A stretch of DNA of 64,000 nucleotides from positions 41,795-105,794 of the forward strand of contig NZ_KQ130492.1 of the NCBI RefSeq assembly GCF_001050375.1, read 5' to 3'. Under the pieces are notes generated by a model. The model was given only the letters and a program-made list of their open reading frames with translations, searched no databases and was not told the origin of the DNA. The position numbers were made by a program, and so were the translations under genes. This DNA is from Catenovulum maritimum (lineage in GTDB: Bacteria; Pseudomonadota; Gammaproteobacteria; Enterobacterales; Alteromonadaceae). Numbering within the stretch: position 1 is the first letter of the stretch; every line of letters begins with the position of its first letter. This document shows, one piece after another, positions 55,943 to 64,000 of this stretch.

Positions 55943-58612
55943 TTAAGCGTAAAGTGGGTTAAGTTTTTCTGGATCAATATTGAATTTAGCAATCGCCTCA
56001 GCAACAACTTTCTTTTCAATCTCGCCGCGTTTTGCTAATTCATATAATGAAGCAACAACTATGTAGTGCTCATTAACTTCGAAGTGAATTCTTAAGTTTT
56101 CACGGCTATCTGAACGACCAAAACCATCAGTACCTAATACGCGGTAATCAGTTGGTACGAAACCACGGATTTGATCAGCATATTGCTTCATGTAGTCTGT
56201 TACAGCGATAACTGGACCAGCGCTATCTTTTAATACTTGAGTAACGTATGGTACTTGCTCTTCTGCTTCAGGGTGTAACATGTTGTAGCGTTCGCAAGCT
56301 AAGCCGTCGCGAGCAAGTTCATTGAATGAAGTTGCAGAATAAACATCAGAGCTGATGTTGTATTCTTCAGCTAAGATTTTAGCCGCAGCACGTGCGCGCT
56401 CTAAAATAACACCAGAAGAAAGTAAAGAAACATTAGCAGTTGGTTTTTTAGCTGCAACGTTTTCTAACTTATAAATACCTTTCTTAATACCTTCTTCTAC
56501 GCCTTCAGGCATAGGTAACTGAACATAGTTTTCGTTCATTACAGTTAGGTAGTAGAAAATGTTCTCATTGTCGCCGTACATACGCTTGATACCGTCTTGT
56601 ACGATAACTGCAATTTCATAACCATAAGTTGGGTCATAAGTAATACAGTTAGGTACAGTACCAAAGTGTAGATGTGAATGACCATCTTCGTGCTGTAAGC
56701 CTTCACCATTTAGTGTTGTACGACCCGCAGTACCACCGATTAAGAAACCGCGTGCTTGTAAATCACCAGCAGCCCAAACTAAATCACCTACACGTTGGAA
56801 ACCAAACATAGAGTAGTAGATGTAGAAAGGAATCATAGGTAAATCTGAATGCGAGTATGAAGTCGCTGCAGATACCCAAGAAGCCATTGAACCTAGTTCG
56901 TTGATACCTTCTTGTAATACTTGACCTTTCTTGTCTTCACGGTAGTAAGCAACTTGGTCAGCATCTTGAGGTGTATATTTTTGGCCTTCGTGAGCGTAAA
57001 TACCAACTTGGCGGAATAAACCTTCCATACCAAATGTACGCGCTTCATCAGGAATAATTGGAACGATATTTTTACCGATCTTCTTATCTTTTAATAAGGC
57101 AGTTAATACACGAACAAATGCCATAGTTGATGAAATTTCACGACCTTTAGAACCATCTGTTGTTGCTTTAAATGCTTCAATACCTGGTACTTCTAATTTA
57201 ACAGTCGAATTTTCAAGACGCTTAGGCATAGTACCGCCTAACGCTTCACGACGTTTCATCATGTACTTGTATTCAGCGCTGTTTTCAGGGAAACGGTAGT
57301 AAGGTAAGTTTGCTAAATCTTCATCTGCAACTGGTACATTGAAACGATCACGCATGTGACGAATTGCTTCAATATCCATCTTCTTAACACCGTGAGCGAT
57401 GTTTTTACCTTCGGCAGCATCACCCATACCATAACCTTTAACCGTTTTGGCTAAGATTACGCTAGGACGACCTTTAGTCGCTTTTGCTTTTGCGTATGCT
57501 GCATAAACTTTAACTGGATCATGACCACCACGGTTTAAGCGCCAGATGTCGTCATCTGACATATTCGCAACCATTTCTTTTAACTCTGGGTATTTACCAA
57601 AGAAATGTTCACGAGTGAATGCACCGCCTTTAGCTTTAAAGTTTTGGTATTCGCCATCAACAGTTTCATCCATTAATTGCTGCATTAAACCATTGTGATC
57701 TTTTTGGAATAAAGGATCCCAGTAGCGACCCCAAACAACTTTAGTAACATCCCAACCAGCACCACGGAATGTGCCTTCTAATTCTTGGATGATTTTACCG
57801 TTACCACGTACAGGGCCATCTAGACGCTGTAAGTTACAGTTAACAACAAAAACTAAGTTATCTAGCTCTTCACGTGAAGCAAGACCGATAGCACCTAATG
57901 ATTCTGGCTCATCGATTTCACCATCACCTAAATAACAGTAAACAGTTTGTTCAGAACAATCTTTTAAGCCACGATCCGTTAAGTATTTTAAGAAGCGAGC
58001 CATGTAGATAGCTTGCATTGGACCTAAGCCCATAGATACTGTTGGGAACTGCCAATAATCAGGCATTAATTTTGGATGTGGGTAAGAAGATAAACCGTCA
58101 GCGAAAGCTTCTTGGCGGAAGTTATCTAATTGCTCTTCAGTGAAGCGACCTTCAACAAATGAACGTGCATAAATACCAGGAGAGATGTGACCTTGGAAAT
58201 AAACTAAATCACCACCGTCTTTTTCGTTTGGTGCACGGAAAAAGTGGTTAAAACCAACATCGTACAACATAGCTGATGATTGGAAACTAGAGATATGACC
58301 ACCTAGCTCTAAATCTTTCTTAGAAGCACGAACAACCATCATCATAGCATTCCAACGGATAACAGCACGGATACGCGCTTCTAGCTCGCGGTCACCTGGC
58401 ATGTTTGGCTCTTGGCCTGCTGGGATAGTATTTTTGTATGCAGTAGTTGCATCAAATGGTAAGTGTGCTCCATTACGGCGAGATGTTTCGATCATCTGCT
58501 CTATTAAGTAATGTGCACGCTCTGGGCCTTCATTTTCAAGTACAGATTCAATCGAATCGATCCAATCATGTGTTTCCATTGGATCTACATCGTGATTAAG
58601 GATGTCTGACAT
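55943..58612 (-). CDS. aceE: Pyruvate dehydrogenase E1 component (homodimeric)
   Basis: An 889-residue TPP-dependent enzyme that decarboxylates pyruvate and acetylates E2. Motifs: YCYLGDGEIDEPESLGAIGLA (TPP site), VFVVNCNLQRLDGPVRGNGKI, GRTTLNGEGLQHEDGHSHL and TDYMKQYADQIRGFVP near the C-terminus. Length matches E. coli AceE (887). ATG 58612 (MSDILNHDVDPMETHDWIDS) has AAGGAA upstream; an in-frame ATG at 58654 is less likely. It uses TPP, linking it to the salvage operon. Confidence 0.97.
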   Translation of the reverse strand: MSDILNHDVDPMETHDWIDSIESVLENEGPERAHYLIEQMIETSRRNGAHLPFDATTAYKNTIPAGQEPNMPGDRELEARIRAVIRWNAMMMVVRASKKDLELGGHISSFQSSAMLYDVGFNHFFRAPNEKDGGDLVYFQGHISPGIYARSFVEGRFTEEQLDNFRQEAFADGLSSYPHPKLMPDYWQFPTVSMGLGPMQAIYMARFLKYLTDRGLKDCSEQTVYCYLGDGEIDEPESLGAIGLASREELDNLVFVVNCNLQRLDGPVRGNGKIIQELEGTFRGAGWDVTKVVWGRYWDPLFQKDHNGLMQQLMDETVDGEYQNFKAKGGAFTREHFFGKYPELKEMVANMSDDDIWRLNRGGHDPVKVYAAYAKAKATKGRPSVILAKTVKGYGMGDAAEGKNIAHGVKKMDIEAIRHMRDRFNVPVADEDLANLPYYRFPENSAEYKYMMKRREALGGTMPKRLENSTVKLEVPGIEAFKATTDGSKGREISSTMAFVRVLTALLKDKKIGKNIVPIIPDEARTFGMEGLFRQVGIYAHEGQKYTPQDADQVAYYREDKKGQVLQEGINELGSMASWVSAATSYSHSDLPMIPFYIYYSMFGFQRVGDLVWAAGDLQARGFLIGGTAGRTTLNGEGLQHEDGHSHLHFGTVPNCITYDPTYGYEIAVIVQDGIKRMYGDNENIFYYLTVMNENYVQLPMPEGVEEGIKKGIYKLENVAAKKPTANVSLLSSGVILERARAAAKILAEEYNISSDVYSATSFNELARDGLACERYNMLHPEAEEQVPYVTQVLKDSAGPVIAVTDYMKQYADQIRGFVPTDYRVLGTDGFGRSDSRENLRIHFEVNEHYIVVASLYELAKRGEIEKKVVAEAIAKFNIDPEKLNPLYA

Positions 58613-58747
58613 CAGTGTTTCCTTATTAATATTTAATCTCAAATAACATTTCAAACTGTAAAGTTTAAACTAAGTTAAACTCTAAAATCTGATCCGCATC
58701 AACTGAGGGTTCACCTAATATTTTAATCTAAATGAGCTTTCACTTAT

Positions 58748-59506
58748 TTAGGGTTTTTGCTGTAAGCGCCTTAGTACTCTTTGGTTGCGAGTATTTTCAG
58801 CACCTAACTGTAATAACGTTTCTTCGATATACGCTAAGTGATGGTGTGATGCATTCCTAGCTTGTATTGGATTACCAGAAATAATCGCATCCATCATAGA
58901 CTCTCGGTCTGCATTAACTTGTCTAGCAATGTCAGGCTTAGAGTTTAAAACTTTAAAATTCGTTGCTATGTTCTTTTTCAACATAGGCGCCATAGCTTGT
59001 ATCAAATGCGCTATCACTAAATTGTGTGATGCTTCTGCTATGGCTTTAAAGAACTCAAATATGGCATCTATTTGATCTTTTTCCATATTATCGTTACAGG
59101 CAATAATAGCCTCAAAACTATCTTTTATTCGCTGAAAGTCAGCTTGAGTACCACGTAAGGCTGCATAATAGGCTGCAATACCTTCTAATGCGTGGCGAAA
59201 CTCCAATAAATCAAATTGTGCATCTGGGTTTGAAAGCAATAAATTAAACAAAGGATCGGATAACGAACTTTGTAATTTGTCACTAACAAATGTTCCGCCA
59301 CCTTGGCGTCTGGTCACTAAGCCTTTCGCCTCTAACATTTGAATAGCTTCACGCAAAGATGGACGTGAAACATCAAACTGCTTAGCGAGCTCTCGCTCTG
59401 GTGGTAACTTTTGACCAGGTTGCAAACTACCTTCAAGAATTAGAGTTTCTAATTGTTTTAAAATAACGTCTGCTATCTTGGGTTGTCTAACTCTTTGATA
59501 ATTCAT
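58748..59506 (-). CDS. pdhR: Pyruvate dehydrogenase complex repressor (GntR/FadR family)
   Basis: A 252-residue transcription factor. The N-terminal GntR winged helix has LPPERELAKQFDVSRPSLREAI and RRQGGGTFVSD; the C-terminal FCD helical domain with HALEGIAAYYAALRG and SHNLVIAHL senses the effector, pyruvate in E. coli. It is the first gene of the pdh operon, 135 bases before aceE, and a PdhR-like site lies in its own upstream region. Confidence 0.95.
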   Translation of the reverse strand: MNYQRVRQPKIADVILKQLETLILEGSLQPGQKLPPERELAKQFDVSRPSLREAIQMLEAKGLVTRRQGGGTFVSDKLQSSLSDPLFNLLLSNPDAQFDLLEFRHALEGIAAYYAALRGTQADFQRIKDSFEAIIACNDNMEKDQIDAIFEFFKAIAEASHNLVIAHLIQAMAPMLKKNIATNFKVLNSKPDIARQVNADRESMMDAIISGNPIQARNASHHHLAYIEETLLQLGAENTRNQRVLRRLQQKP

Positions 59507-59525
59507 AACTTTCCATTTTCGGGTA

Positions 59526-59540
59526 AATGGTCAAACCAAT
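59526..59540. promoter_or_regulatory. Predicted PdhR operator upstream of pdhR
   Basis: On the minus strand ATTGGTTTGACCATT; the known PdhR site is ATTGGTATGACCAAT, so 13 of 15 bases agree, keeping the TGGT...ACCA core. It lies 20 bases before the pdhR start, well placed for autorepression of the whole operon. Confidence 0.82.
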
Positions 59541-59706
59541 TTAGTGAAATACTTTAGCAAAGATGAACAGCTGTGTAAAATAAAGTCTTAATTTTTTGTT
59601 TACATTGTATTTATTAGGATATATATAAGACAAATACTAAACATGCTTAGAATATGAACGTTAGCTGGGTTGAGGCGTTAAACTTAACTAGGATGAAATT
59701 AAATAC

Positions 59707-59730
59707 AAAGGCGAACTAAGCTCGCCTTTA
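59707..59730 (-). terminator. Terminator after the secreted hypothetical gene
   Basis: AAAGGCGA/TCGCCTTT hairpin with a seven-base loop, 17 bases past the stop on the minus strand, followed by a moderately T-rich stretch. Confidence 0.65.
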
Positions 59731-59746
59731 GCTGAATATTCTCAGC

Positions 59747-60343
59747 TTATTTGTGAATGGTTAAACTTTCAAATGTTTTCACTACGCTAGCTTTGTAAGT
59801 ATTTAGGCTAGCGTTCTTGATGGTTGCCGTCATCATAAAAAATACATTTTCTGATTTAGGCACCTGAACTTGAATGCTTCTGGTATTTTCGATTGCGCCG
59901 TCAAAGTCTAAATATAGTCCCATTACACCATTGATATCTTTTGTGCCGCATTCGTATAACTTGATTGTACGATTGAACATGCCAGATAGCTGTTGAGCGA
60001 GTGAGCCACATATTTCCTTAACTTCATTTTTATTAGTCGCAACCTTTCCAATTTGCTTCATAATATTGATGTTATCGGCAAAGTTATTTGTGTTGTCGGG
60101 CAAAAACAAAAACTCAGCTTTACCATTTAAGATCATAGGTTTTACTTGTTCGAATAAAGCTTGAGGTAATTCCGAGTTAGAATCTAAATTCATTAAATCT
60201 GGATTCTCTTTAATTTCTTTTCCGGTTAATGGCGACCAGTTACTTGGAATCTCTAATGAGAAGCCAAAGCTGCTGCTAAAAGTGTCAGCATGAGCAGATA
60301 GGTTAAATGCTAAGCTAGCAATTACTAAGATGAGTTTTTTCAT
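59747..60343 (-). CDS. Secreted protein of unknown function
   Basis: A 198-residue protein with a signal peptide (about 1-19, ends SAHA). The mature part begins TFSSSFGFSLEIPSNWSPLTG, a pattern seen in PsbP/DcrB-like folds, followed by mixed alpha/beta sequence and two cysteines (KEICG and YECG). It ends with KASVVKTFESLTIHK. I do not recognise the family firmly and propose no function. AAGGATAAC is the ribosome binding site. It stands alone with its own terminator. Confidence 0.7.
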   Translation of the reverse strand: MKKLILVIASLAFNLSAHADTFSSSFGFSLEIPSNWSPLTGKEIKENPDLMNLDSNSELPQALFEQVKPMILNGKAEFLFLPDNTNNFADNINIMKQIGKVATNKNEVKEICGSLAQQLSGMFNRTIKLYECGTKDINGVMGLYLDFDGAIENTRSIQVQVPKSENVFFMMTATIKNASLNTYKASVVKTFESLTIHK

Positions 60344-60768
60344 TTGTTATCCTTAATTCATTATTATTTATTATTTGCTTTCAATCCCGAAGTTTAACCA
60401 AGCTTTAATTGTATTGGCTAGTTTTTTATATCAGTTTGTTTTTAAACCCACTTGTTTCAGTGTAATATATAATCCCATATTTAAGCGTGTAAGTGATGGA
60501 TATTAGGTTTTAAAGGTTGTAATTTAACGATGAAGGTAAGATAGGCTAGTGATTTTTTGATGACATATTCATGCCTAGTTATCTGTCGGTTGGACAAATA
60601 CAGAATACATTTTTTATTGTACACTCGAGTAATCAAACCAGACTCAAGCGTTTTTTGAAAAGCTTGTCAGCAAAGGTTATATAGATTTGAGCTGTTAATT
60701 GATAAAAATGCTAATGCTTTAACTGACATAGAATAGACGGGTGAAGTTCAAGACCCTATGGAGTTTTA
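60344..60768. other. Intergenic region with no recognised feature
   Basis: 425 bases between divergent genes. I see no gene, strong promoter, repeat or structured RNA. A TGGAGTTTTA region near 60758-60767 is the ribosome binding site of the gene at 60769. Confidence 0.5.
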
Positions 60769-61692
60769 ATGCAACATTTTCAAACTAAGCTTAACGCAGA
60801 CTGGTGTTATAAAAATAGATCTGAAAGAATGAACTATGTTTTTAGTGATTCTGGTTTGAGATCGCGATATTCAAAAGATGCACAGGGAAGAGTTTATTCT
60901 GATGGAAATAGTTTCTTTGAATGCGCAGCCGCTGCCTGGTTAGCCAATAAACCGAAAGAGACCATAGTATATTGGTTATATCAGGCGCATATCGCTAAAC
61001 AAGCGCATTTTTATTGGGTATTAAACCCAGACAAAGTGCATAGTTGTACCCTGCAGGAGTTAGATATAACTTTGTCGGGTAAAAAAATGTTGAACTGGAG
61101 TGATGTGCATGATTGGCAAGACGCACTTACTTTAGCCATTATATTTAATGACCAAGCTGCGCTTGCTAATTTAATGCAATATGAGTCGAGAGACTTTATT
61201 CACCCAAAAGCAGAAGGGACAAAATTACCTTTTATGCACGCATATTGTGATTTATTAAAAGGCTTTTTTAACCCTCAAGCGAATTTAAAAAACTTAGTAC
61301 AGGCAGTTGCTGATACCTCTCAGCCTGACAACATACCCAATATTAAACGCTCGCTGGTATATAATGTAATGCTGCCATTTGCTGATTTAATGCTAGCGAT
61401 AGTTGCTAATAACAAAGAGCGTTTCTCCTTAACCATGCAAAAAGCCATAAAATCACATGTAACTCATTTTAACGATAGTGTTCATGACGGTCTTGAAATT
61501 GGTTGGTTATCTATGCCTTTATGTGCTGTCGCCGCGATAGCATATCGCCAGTGTGGTTTTAAACCTGAGCCTAACCCGTACTTTCCAGATTGGTTAGTTT
61601 ATGGTGATTTTGATGTGAATGTACCTAAACCAGATATTGATATAAGACCATTGTCAGAACAAAAACTAGAAGCAGAGCCATTGAATAAATAA
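60769..61692 (+). CDS. Imm49-like protein (possible orphan immunity gene)
   Basis: A 307-residue soluble, largely helical protein with no signal peptide. The C-terminal stretch IGWLSMPLCAVAAIAYRQCG followed by PYFPDWLVYG resembles the Imm49 family (immunity proteins of polymorphic toxin systems), in which a helix with 'LA..A..RG' precedes 'YLP..L'. The YWLYQAHIAKQAHFYW helix and the VHDGLEIGW stretch add to this. No toxin, T6SS or Rhs gene is next to it. Orphan immunity-like genes are common. The family call is by pattern only; it may instead be a related uncharacterised protein. Confidence 0.5.
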   Translation: MQHFQTKLNADWCYKNRSERMNYVFSDSGLRSRYSKDAQGRVYSDGNSFFECAAAAWLANKPKETIVYWLYQAHIAKQAHFYWVLNPDKVHSCTLQELDITLSGKKMLNWSDVHDWQDALTLAIIFNDQAALANLMQYESRDFIHPKAEGTKLPFMHAYCDLLKGFFNPQANLKNLVQAVADTSQPDNIPNIKRSLVYNVMLPFADLMLAIVANNKERFSLTMQKAIKSHVTHFNDSVHDGLEIGWLSMPLCAVAAIAYRQCGFKPEPNPYFPDWLVYGDFDVNVPKPDIDIRPLSEQKLEAEPLNK

Positions 61693-62025
61693 GCGATGAA
61701 GCTTATTGCTTAGGGCGAGTGAATCTTTTTCGCTTAATTGATGCAGTCGCAGCGCTCAACGAGCGTGGCGACGATTTTATAAAATAGTTATTAGCTAGGT
61801 TTTTACTGCATAGCAAGACTTTCTCATTTCATAATAATGAGCGGCATATTACGGCATTTCGTAATTGGTAGTGTGTTAAAGTTGCTTTGGCTGAATGGCA
61901 CAGAAAATTTTGATTAATGCAGCGCAAAACCATTGCCTGCGTTCATTCTTTACGGTTTTATTTGATAAGCTGCACAGTGATTTACCGCTGTTAATTATGT
62001 GCAGCTGAGGTGATTACAGATTCGA
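61693..62025. other. Intergenic region with several hairpins
   Basis: A 333-base gap with convergent flanking genes. Hairpins: GTCGC-x-CGCTC/GAGCG-x-GCGAC (61746-61772), ATTACG/CGTAAT (around 61852-61869), AAAACC/GGTTTT (around 61926-61958) and GCTGCACA/TGTGCAGC (61969-62005). Local GC is higher in the first. No terminator with a clear T-run is visible. It may be remnant palindromic repeats. Confidence 0.4.
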
Positions 62026-63303
62026 TTATAAAGTTAACCAAGCTTGAATAGCATTGGCGAGCTTTTTTACGTCTTGTTGTTGAGATATAAATGGCGGCAT
62101 CAAATAAATCAGTTTACCAAAAGGCCTAATCCAAACACCTTGCTCAACGAAAAATGCTTGAATTTTGGCCATGTCGACTGCTTGGTCTAATTCGACTACA
62201 CCGATTGCGCCTAGCACTCTAACGTCTTTTACTTGCGGTAAGTCTGCCATAGGTTTTAAGGCTTCATTTAGCCAACTTTGTATTTGAGATACCTGTTGCT
62301 GCCAGTTGTTTTCAAATAACAATTCAAGCGATTGGCAAGCAACGGCACACGCCAATGGATTACCCATAAAAGTAGGGCCGTGCATAAATACACCCGCTTC
62401 GCCATTACATATGGTTTCTGCTATGTGTTGAGTTGTTAGGCTGGCTGCTAGTGTCATATAACCACCCGTTAAGGCTTTGCCTAAGCATAGAATATCTGGG
62501 CTAATATCTGCCCATTCACAAGCAAATAATTTGCCTGTGCGACCAAAGCCTGTCGCAATTTCATCTGCGATTAGTAGCACATTATATTTTTTAGTCAGTC
62601 GGCGGGCATGGCGTAAATATTCAGGGTGATACATGCGCACACCGCCGGCACCTTGCACAATTGGCTCAAGGATTAAGGCTGCTATTTGCTGGTGATTTTG
62701 GGCTAAACAGGTTTCTAATGCGCTGATGTCATTTATATCAAAATCTTGCTCAAAGCGAGTTTGCGGCGCAGGGACAAAGAAATGCTGATTAATCACACTA
62801 GAAAACATATGGTGCATGCCGTTTTCTGGATCACATACCGACATAGCGGCAAAAGTATCACCGTGATAACCATTTTTTAGGCTCACGAGTTTATTTTTTT
62901 GCTTATTGCCTTGGCTGATCCAATATTGAAATGCCATTTTAATTGCAACTTCAACTGCAACTGAGCCTGAATCAGCGAGGAAAACCTTGTCTAAACCCTC
63001 TGGCGTTAACTCAACTAATTTTTCGCATAAGCGTATCGCTGGGTCATGGGTTAAACCACCAAACATCACATGCGACATTTTTTGTGCTTGCTCTGTCAGT
63101 GCTTGGTTTAGTTTAGGGTGATTATAACCATGTACACAAGCCCACCAAGATGACATGCCATCGGTTAACTCTTGGCCGTTCTCAAGGCATATTTTATTTT
63201 TATAAGCATGACTTACTGGGTAAGTCGGCAAAGGGTTAGTTAAAGAGGTGTAAGGATGCCATATATGTTGACGGTCAAACTCTAGATTCATATTAAAGCT
63301 CAA
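62026..63303 (-). CDS. bioA: Adenosylmethionine--8-amino-7-oxononanoate aminotransferase
   Basis: A 425-residue PLP enzyme of biotin synthesis that converts KAPA to DAPA using SAM as amino donor. [18 protein letters not shown] and [15 protein letters not shown] are the BioA N-terminal signature; [14 protein letters not shown] is the PLP-site loop with the conserved Asp, and the lysine for the Schiff base lies in [13 protein letters not shown]. Length fits E. coli BioA (429). It is divergent from bioB with a shared control region. Confidence 0.97.
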   Translation of the reverse strand: MSFNMNLEFDRQHIWHPYTSLTNPLPTYPVSHAYKNKICLENGQELTDGMSSWWACVHGYNHPKLNQALTEQAQKMSHVMFGGLTHDPAIRLCEKLVELTPEGLDKVFLADSGSVAVEVAIKMAFQYWISQGNKQKNKLVSLKNGYHGDTFAAMSVCDPENGMHHMFSSVINQHFFVPAPQTRFEQDFDINDISALETCLAQNHQQIAALILEPIVQGAGGVRMYHPEYLRHARRLTKKYNVLLIADEIATGFGRTGKLFACEWADISPDILCLGKALTGGYMTLAASLTTQHIAETICNGEAGVFMHGPTFMGNPLACAVACQSLELLFENNWQQQVSQIQSWLNEALKPMADLPQVKDVRVLGAIGVVELDQAVDMAKIQAFFVEQGVWIRPFGKLIYLMPPFISQQQDVKKLANAIQAWLTL

Positions 63304-63341
63304 AAAATAATCAGATGTTCAGTTTTTAACGCGAATAAGTT

Positions 63342-63370
63342 GACAGTTTAGCGAGCAAGATTAAACTGTC
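63342..63370. promoter_or_regulatory. Inverted repeat in the bioA-bioB control region (candidate BirA operator)
   Basis: GACAGTTTA at 63342-63350 and its exact complement TAAACTGTC at 63362-63370, with an 11-base spacer. It overlaps TTGACA at 63340-63345, a candidate -35 box for bioB. The E. coli bio operator is TTGTAAACC-N16-GGTTTACAA; the half sites and spacing here differ, so BirA is inferred from position and symmetry. Confidence 0.55.
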
Positions 63371-63393
63371 CACATATTTTAGACCTGTGAGTA

Positions 63394-64000
63394 ATGAGTA
63401 TTATGCAACAAGCAATTCGCCATGATTGGAAGCTAGACGAAATTCAGGCTTTATTTAAAATGCCGTTTAACGATTTATTGTTTCAAGCACAAACGGTGCA
63501 TAGACAGCACTTTAATCCTAATGAAGTCCAAGTAAGTACTTTATTATCAATTAAAACAGGTGCTTGTCCTGAAGATTGTAAATATTGCCCACAAAGTGCG
63601 CGTTATGATACCGGTCTTGAGAAAGAAAAATTAATGGAAGTTGAAGCTGTACTTGAAAAAGCACGTATCGCTAAAAAGAATGGTTCTACTCGTTTTTGTA
63701 TGGGCGCTGCATGGCGTAATCCGAAAGACAGAGATATTCCATACATAGTTAAAATGATTGAAGGTGTTCGTGACCTCAATATGGAAACTTGTATGACGCT
63801 AGGCATGTTAACTCGCGAACAAGCGATAACACTTAAGCATGCTGGTTTGGATTATTACAACCACAACCTAGACACTTCAAAAGAATTTTATGGCGAGATC
63901 ATCACAACTCGTACTTACCAAGATAGATTAGATACGTTAGAAAACGTACGTGCTTCTGGTATGAAAGTATGTAGTGGCGGTATTGTTGGCATGGGTGAAA
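63394..64000 (+). CDS. bioB: Biotin synthase (3' partial)
   Basis: The first 202 residues of a radical-SAM enzyme that inserts sulfur into dethiobiotin. The radical-SAM cluster motif is [17 protein letters not shown] (CxxxCxxC), followed by [26 protein letters not shown] and [12 protein letters not shown] at the window edge, a close match to E. coli BioB. The start could be ATG 63394 or ATG 63403. The gene continues past the window; bioF, bioC and bioD probably follow by the usual gene order. Confidence 0.97.
   Translation, partial: MSIMQQAIRHDWKLDEIQALFKMPFNDLLFQAQTVHRQHFNPNEVQVSTLLSIKTGACPEDCKYCPQSARYDTGLEKEKLMEVEAVLEKARIAKKNGSTRFCMGAAWRNPKDRDIPYIVKMIEGVRDLNMETCMTLGMLTREQAITLKHAGLDYYNHNLDTSKEFYGEIITTRTYQDRLDTLENVRASGMKVCSGGIVGMGE

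Overview
The window reads as a chromosomal segment of a low-GC marine gammaproteobacterium, most likely Alteromonadales (Alteromonadaceae-like). Pointers are the gene order ribF-ileS-lspA-fkpB-ispH followed by type IV pilus minor pilins with a TapY2-like gene, a MipA/DUF3019/two-component cluster, sigma-54 flagellar promoters, a pdhR-aceEF-lpdA operon with a three-lipoyl AceF, and divergent bioA/bioB. No rRNA, tRNA, CRISPR array, transposase gene or prophage was seen. Genus-level identity is inference.

Layout: (a) 1-3.4 kb: the end of a DUF349-type gene, a 268-bp inverted-repeat element resembling a MITE or REP composite, asnS, a small membrane protein and an RpiB/LacAB-type isomerase. (b) 3.4-7.4 kb, minus strand: a thiamine salvage operon (TonB receptor, YkoF-like thiamine-binding protein, PnuT-like permease, ThiK-like kinase) behind a TPP riboswitch. 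(c) 7.4-8.4 kb: a single-domain globin and rpsT. (d) 8.6-16.0 kb: murJ, then ribF-ileS-lspA-fkpB-ispH. (e) 16.3-22.9 kb: pilV-pilW-pilX-pilY1-pilE-tapY2, building and priming the type IV pilus. (f) 23.3-28.4 kb: tkt, epd, pgk and adk, with epd apparently using a rare ATT start. (g) 28.5-34.1 kb: a beta-propeller lipoprotein and a mipA-DUF3019-response regulator-histidine kinase cluster. (h) 34.1-47.9 kb: the flagellar basal-body, export and motor-switch run fliE to flhB, with sigma-54 promoters before fliE and before fliI. It ends at flhB without flhA and has no flrABC upstream. (i) 48.0-51.9 kb: a CPA2 antiporter and a secreted beta-helix glycoside hydrolase with a ricin-type carbohydrate-binding domain. 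(j) 52.5-59.5 kb: pdhR-aceE-aceF-lpdA, with a PdhR-type operator upstream. (k) 59.7-64.0 kb: a secreted protein of unknown function, an Imm49-like orphan gene, bioA, and the start of bioB running off the window.

Most of the window is conserved core genome. The points that most merit a second look are the thiamine operon with a riboswitch and a separate hairpin around the ribosome binding site, the MITE-like element at 323-590, the apparent ATT start of epd, the split flagellar cluster with two sigma-54 promoters, the uncharacterised MipA/DUF3019 sensory cluster, and the orphan Imm49-like gene. I found no clearly new multi-gene defence or mobile system. All assignments come from reading the sequence, without database searches.
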